Source: B4-G1 sp964393895
Lineage (GTDB): Bacteria; Chloroflexota; Anaerolineae; B4-G1
NCBI GenBank assembly: GCA_964393895.1
Contig: CAYMWP010000033.1
Location: 1 to 34,162 of the forward strand
Length of the DNA stretch: 34,162 nucleotides
Direction of reading: 5' to 3'
Shown here: positions 33,883-34,162 of the stretch, piece by piece
How positions within the stretch are numbered: the first letter of the stretch is position 1
Layout: each line of letters starts with the position of its first letter
Position numbers and translations under genes: made by a program
The notes under the pieces: model-generated
Told to the model about the DNA's origin: nothing
What the model saw: only the letters and a program-made list of their open reading frames with translations
Databases searched by the model: none

Positions 33883-34162
33883 CTGAGAGACCACTGATGC
33901 TATTATGAATGAATGCTCCAAGGGGTCGCTCAAGAATAACTTGGTACTTTGCAGACAGATCGCCAGGACAGTCGGTTTTGTCAAGCAAGCGTTCTAGGGC
34001 AGGCTTGAGAAACAGTTGTGAGGCCAAAAGCGCATTCCCAAAACCTGCTAGAGAGTAACCGAGTGACAGTAACGAGACCATTCTACACAGAGGAGAATAT
34101 AGCTGACAGGGTGTGTATCCCAAATTGTGAGTCTACGCCACCAGAGGCAGCGAATGGTAGTA
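33883..34162. other. flank outside the recombinase element, no recognised gene
   Basis: About 280 bp of somewhat lower GC. A - strand frame from a TTG at 34123 runs into the element end (85 codons), but has no ribosome site and no recognised family. It is not the missing 5' part of istB or istA. Confidence 0.35.

Noticed and set aside
33883..34123. 85-codon - strand gene at the right edge
   Set aside because: It starts at a TTG without a ribosome site, ends inside the terminal repeat and matches no known family.

Overview
The window comes from a high-GC bacterial chromosome, most likely a Chloroflexota member of the Anaerolineae type. This is inferred from a glyA-gcvT fusion, a 1,710-residue multi-GAF/SpoIIE/HATPase sensor, Thr/Pro-linker lipoproteins, a DUF4058 remnant and many small palindromic repeats. 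No rRNA, tRNA or CRISPR was recognised.

Positions 1 to about 25,850 are mostly intact chromosomal genes. On the + strand: the end of an SNF2 helicase with its SWIM zinc-finger partner, a UPF0158-nucleotidyltransferase fusion, a DUF4058 stub, an AIR-synthase-like protein, a nuclease-related hypothetical and a membrane-anchored C45/AAT-type Ntn hydrolase. On the - strand: an operon of tandem RNase H, MFS transporter and LysM/M23 lipoprotein, then a repeat-domain lipoprotein and a ketopantoate-reductase-like enzyme. Next come the giant sensor/phosphatase/anti-sigma-kinase (+) with a downstream degenerate JAB plus E2/RWD-like protein, the three-part GlyA/GcvT enzyme (-), a REC-histidine kinase (+) and a GT4 glycosyltransferase (+).

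From about 25,900 to the right end the window is an accessory, recombination-rich region. It holds a Phd/RelE-type toxin-antitoxin (TA) pair whose toxin is cut by a 141-bp palindromic element; two tandem integron-type integrase genes, both broken; a candidate LexA operator and an outward promoter beside the integrase start; two leaderless TA operons (BrnT/BrnA-like and RelE/HTH), each followed about 60 bp later by the same 119-bp structured repeat (118/119 identical); an HNH fragment; the end of an IS21-family element; and a 2.2-kb element with perfect 12-bp terminal inverted repeats carrying two overlapping tyrosine recombinases and abutting a 5'-truncated istB.

The most interesting reading is that the right-hand third is a relic or divergent integron-like platform: integrase remnant, outward promoter, and TA gene plus repeat units resembling cassettes. 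The 119-bp repeat does not match the textbook attC core, so this stays a hypothesis. The second notable item is the JAB/E2-like fusion beside a stress-type phosphatase/kinase sensor.
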